From: Acidobacteriota bacterium
Lineage (GTDB): Bacteria; Acidobacteriota; Vicinamibacteria; Vicinamibacterales; UBA823
Length of the DNA stretch: 7,853 nt
NCBI GenBank assembly: GCA_002720285.1
Contig: PBHT01000001.1
Coordinates: 8,378-16,230, forward strand
Direction: 5' to 3'
Shown piece after piece: positions 6,226 through 7,853 of this stretch (within the stretch, counting starts at the first letter, position 1; each line of letters begins with the position of its first letter). A program made the position numbers and the translations under genes. The notes beneath the pieces are model-generated. The model saw only the letters and a program-made list of their open reading frames with translations. It was not told the DNA's origin and did no database searches.

Positions 6226-7773
6226 ATGAGTAACGTAGCTGAATTTCCTCTGTTATCACTAATCTTGTTCACGCCGCTGGCCGGCGCCATTGTCCTGCTA
6301 TTCGTGAATCACCAGAGCACAGACAAAATCAGGTGGATAGCGAACATCGTTGCGGGAATTGGTTTCCTCGTATCACTGCCTCTCTGGTTTTGGTACGAAC
6401 CCAGGGGCACTCAATGGCAATTCGTAGAGCGCCTGTCTTGGATCCCATCAATTGGGGCCGATTATTTTTTGGGCGTTGATGGATTCAGCGCGCTGCTCGT
6501 ACTGCTCGCGACGATGATGGGGTCGATTGCGATTCTGTCTTCGTGGACAGCGATTACCGAACGTGTGAAGGAGTACTACGTCTTTTTGTTACTGCTTCAA
6601 ACAGGAATGATTGGTGCTTTTGTCGCACTTGACGCCCTTCTATTTTTTCTGTTCTGGGAGGTTATGTTGGTTCCGATGTACTTTCTCATCGGAATTTGGG
6701 GTAGCGACCGCCGGTTGTATAGCGCGATTAAGTTTTTCTTGTACACCCTTGTGGGTAGCGTTGTAATGCTACTTGGCCTTCTCGCAATCTATTTTGAGCA
6801 CCATGCGATTACCGGCATCTACAGTTTCGATATTACGCGTTTCCACGGATTGGACCTTCCTGTCGACCTGCAATGGTGGGTGTTTCTTGCACTCTTCTTG
6901 GGTTTTGCCGTCAAGGTGCCAATGTTTCCGTTTCACACTTGGCTTCCGGATGCACACACTGACGCGCCGACAGCCGGCTCAGTAATTCTGGCGGCCGTAT
7001 TGTTAAAAATGGGCACTTACGGGTTTATTCGCTTCAGTTTGCCGATTCTGCCCGAGGCAACTGCAACGTTCGTGCCGATGGTCGTCACGCTGTCAATCAT
7101 TGGGATTATCTATGGCGCACTTGTTGCTTTGGCGCAACGTGATTGGAAGCGATTGGTTGCGTATTCTTCGGTGAGCCACATGGGGCTGGTGATGCTTGGA
7201 ATGTTTGCGTTGACGCCTGTCGGCATCACCGGGAGTATCGTTCAGCAACTCAACCACGGTATTTCAACTGGCGCGCTTTTCCTGATCGTTGGCATCGTTT
7301 ATGAACGACGACACACGCGGGAGATCGCCGAGTACGGCGGGCTATCAAAAGTGATGCCGGTTTATGCCGTGATTTTTCTAATCATGACCCTGTCGTCGAT
7401 CGGATTGCCAACATTGAACGGTTTTATCGGAGAGATTCTGATTTTGCAGGGTGTATTCGTGGTCAACAAGATGTGGGCAGCCGTGGCGGCAACCGGCATC
7501 GTACTGGGAGCAGCCTACATGCTCTGGCTGTACCAACGCACGATGTTCGGTACTATTGAAAACCCGAAGAACAAATCGCTACCCGATCTAAACGCGCGAG
7601 AGGTGGCTACCTTTGTGCCTTTGATCGTGCTCGCGTTTTGGATTGGTCTGTATCCGGCCCCGTTCCTGAATCGCCTCGAATCGTCCGTGACGTATGTCAT
7701 GTCGCACGTCAACTCGACTTACGCACCTCAAAATGTAGAGGCTGCTGTCGAGATGCAGGTGAGAGGTCAGTAG
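6226..7773 (+). CDS. nuoM: NADH-quinone oxidoreductase subunit M (NuoM)
   Basis: NuoM is the middle antiporter-like proton-pumping subunit (ND4 family). The 515-residue protein has the normal length and about 14 hydrophobic helices. Channel residues are in place: Glu145 in FLFWEVMLVPMYFLIGIWG, Lys230 in AVKVPMFPFHTWLPDAH, Lys261 in LLKMGTYGF and Glu403 in GFIGEILIL, corresponding to E. coli NuoM Glu144, Lys234, Lys265 and Glu407. The signature AQRDWKRLVAYSSVSHMG spans residues 303-320. FHTWLPDAHTDAPTAGS marks it as NuoM rather than NuoL or NuoN. The gene follows nuoL after 54 bases, the longest gap in the window, which holds a hairpin and a palindrome but no clear Shine-Dalgarno sequence. nuoN begins 3 bases after its stop. 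Confidence 0.98.
   Translation: MSNVAEFPLLSLILFTPLAGAIVLLFVNHQSTDKIRWIANIVAGIGFLVSLPLWFWYEPRGTQWQFVERLSWIPSIGADYFLGVDGFSALLVLLATMMGSIAILSSWTAITERVKEYYVFLLLLQTGMIGAFVALDALLFFLFWEVMLVPMYFLIGIWGSDRRLYSAIKFFLYTLVGSVVMLLGLLAIYFEHHAITGIYSFDITRFHGLDLPVDLQWWVFLALFLGFAVKVPMFPFHTWLPDAHTDAPTAGSVILAAVLLKMGTYGFIRFSLPILPEATATFVPMVVTLSIIGIIYGALVALAQRDWKRLVAYSSVSHMGLVMLGMFALTPVGITGSIVQQLNHGISTGALFLIVGIVYERRHTREIAEYGGLSKVMPVYAVIFLIMTLSSIGLPTLNGFIGEILILQGVFVVNKMWAAVAATGIVLGAAYMLWLYQRTMFGTIENPKNKSLPDLNAREVATFVPLIVLAFWIGLYPAPFLNRLESSVTYVMSHVNSTYAPQNVEAAVEMQVRGQ
7761..7766 (+). promoter_or_regulatory. Ribosome binding site of nuoN
   Basis: GAGAGG, inside the last codons of nuoM, lies 10 bases before ATG 7777 and supports this start for nuoN. 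Confidence 0.55.
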
Positions 7774-7776
7774 ACG

Positions 7777-7853
7777 ATGCCACCTGGGTTCTCTGCGGCG
7801 GATTTCTATTACATCCTGCCCGAGTTGGTGCTTGCGGGCGGTGCGCTGTTGGT
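7777..7853 (+). CDS. nuoN: NADH-quinone oxidoreductase subunit N (NuoN), 5' end, truncated by window edge
   Basis: The first 25 codons of the third antiporter-like subunit (ND2 family) are visible. After a short polar leader (MPPGFSAADFYY) comes ILPELVLAGGALLV, the first transmembrane helix with the LPE pattern typical of NuoN N-termini. The position directly after nuoM, with a 3-base gap and an upstream GAGAGG, supports the call. The channel residues lie beyond the window, so identity rests on the N-terminal pattern and gene order. Confidence 0.88.
   Translation, partial: MPPGFSAADFYYILPELVLAGGALL

Noticed and set aside
4024..7853. Mrp/Mnh-type cation antiporter or hydrogenase-linked membrane module instead of complex I
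   Set aside because: The genes are preceded by bona fide nuoA, C, D, H, J and K. NuoD has the GPQHPSTHG motif, ends in GEVDR and lacks the CxxC pairs of NiFe-hydrogenase large subunits.
1..7853. A novel defence, mobile or biosynthetic system
   Set aside because: All coding space is filled by well-known complex I subunits with intact motifs. No unexplained gene and no gap above 54 bases remain.

Overview
The window is one stretch of a proton-pumping NADH:quinone oxidoreductase (respiratory complex I, nuo) operon. Every gene is on the + strand and the spacing is tight. The order is nuoA (3' end only), nuoC, nuoD, nuoH, nuoJ, nuoK, nuoL, nuoM, nuoN (first 25 codons only). The gene edges, the family signature motifs and the proton-channel residues are all readable. 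I see no frameshift, pseudogene, insertion sequence, tRNA, CRISPR array or foreign island.

The organism is a bacterium of moderate to moderately high GC (judged by eye) with aerobic or anaerobic respiratory metabolism. The protein style fits a free-living Gram-negative lineage: NuoD opening with [15 protein letters not shown], and a long NuoL with a His-rich loop and a C-terminal RRIQTGLIQNYA segment. Acidobacteriota or a neighbouring phylum is my best guess, with low confidence.

Layout: 1-238 is the end of NuoA (membrane arm, heel). 261-953 is NuoC and 997-2121 is NuoD (hydrophilic connecting module; NuoD forms much of the quinone site). 2126-3145 is NuoH (membrane part of the quinone chamber). 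3159-3674 is NuoJ and 3688-3996 is NuoK (proximal pump module). 4024-6171 is NuoL and 6226-7773 is NuoM (antiporter-like pump subunits), and NuoN begins at 7777. No intergenic gap exceeds 54 bases. The two largest gaps downstream of nuoJ carry small inverted repeats: one spans the nuoK stop codon and one lies between nuoL and nuoM.

The most notable point is what is absent. In the usual A-B-C-D-E-F-G-H-I-J-K-L-M-N order, nuoB is missing between A and C, nuoEFG between D and H, and nuoI between H and J. These five are exactly the subunits that carry FMN and iron-sulfur clusters. The locus therefore encodes only cofactor-free subunits, and a working enzyme would need B and I, and E, F and G for NADH oxidation, from outside this window. 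I found no evidence of an undescribed system beyond this unusual partition.
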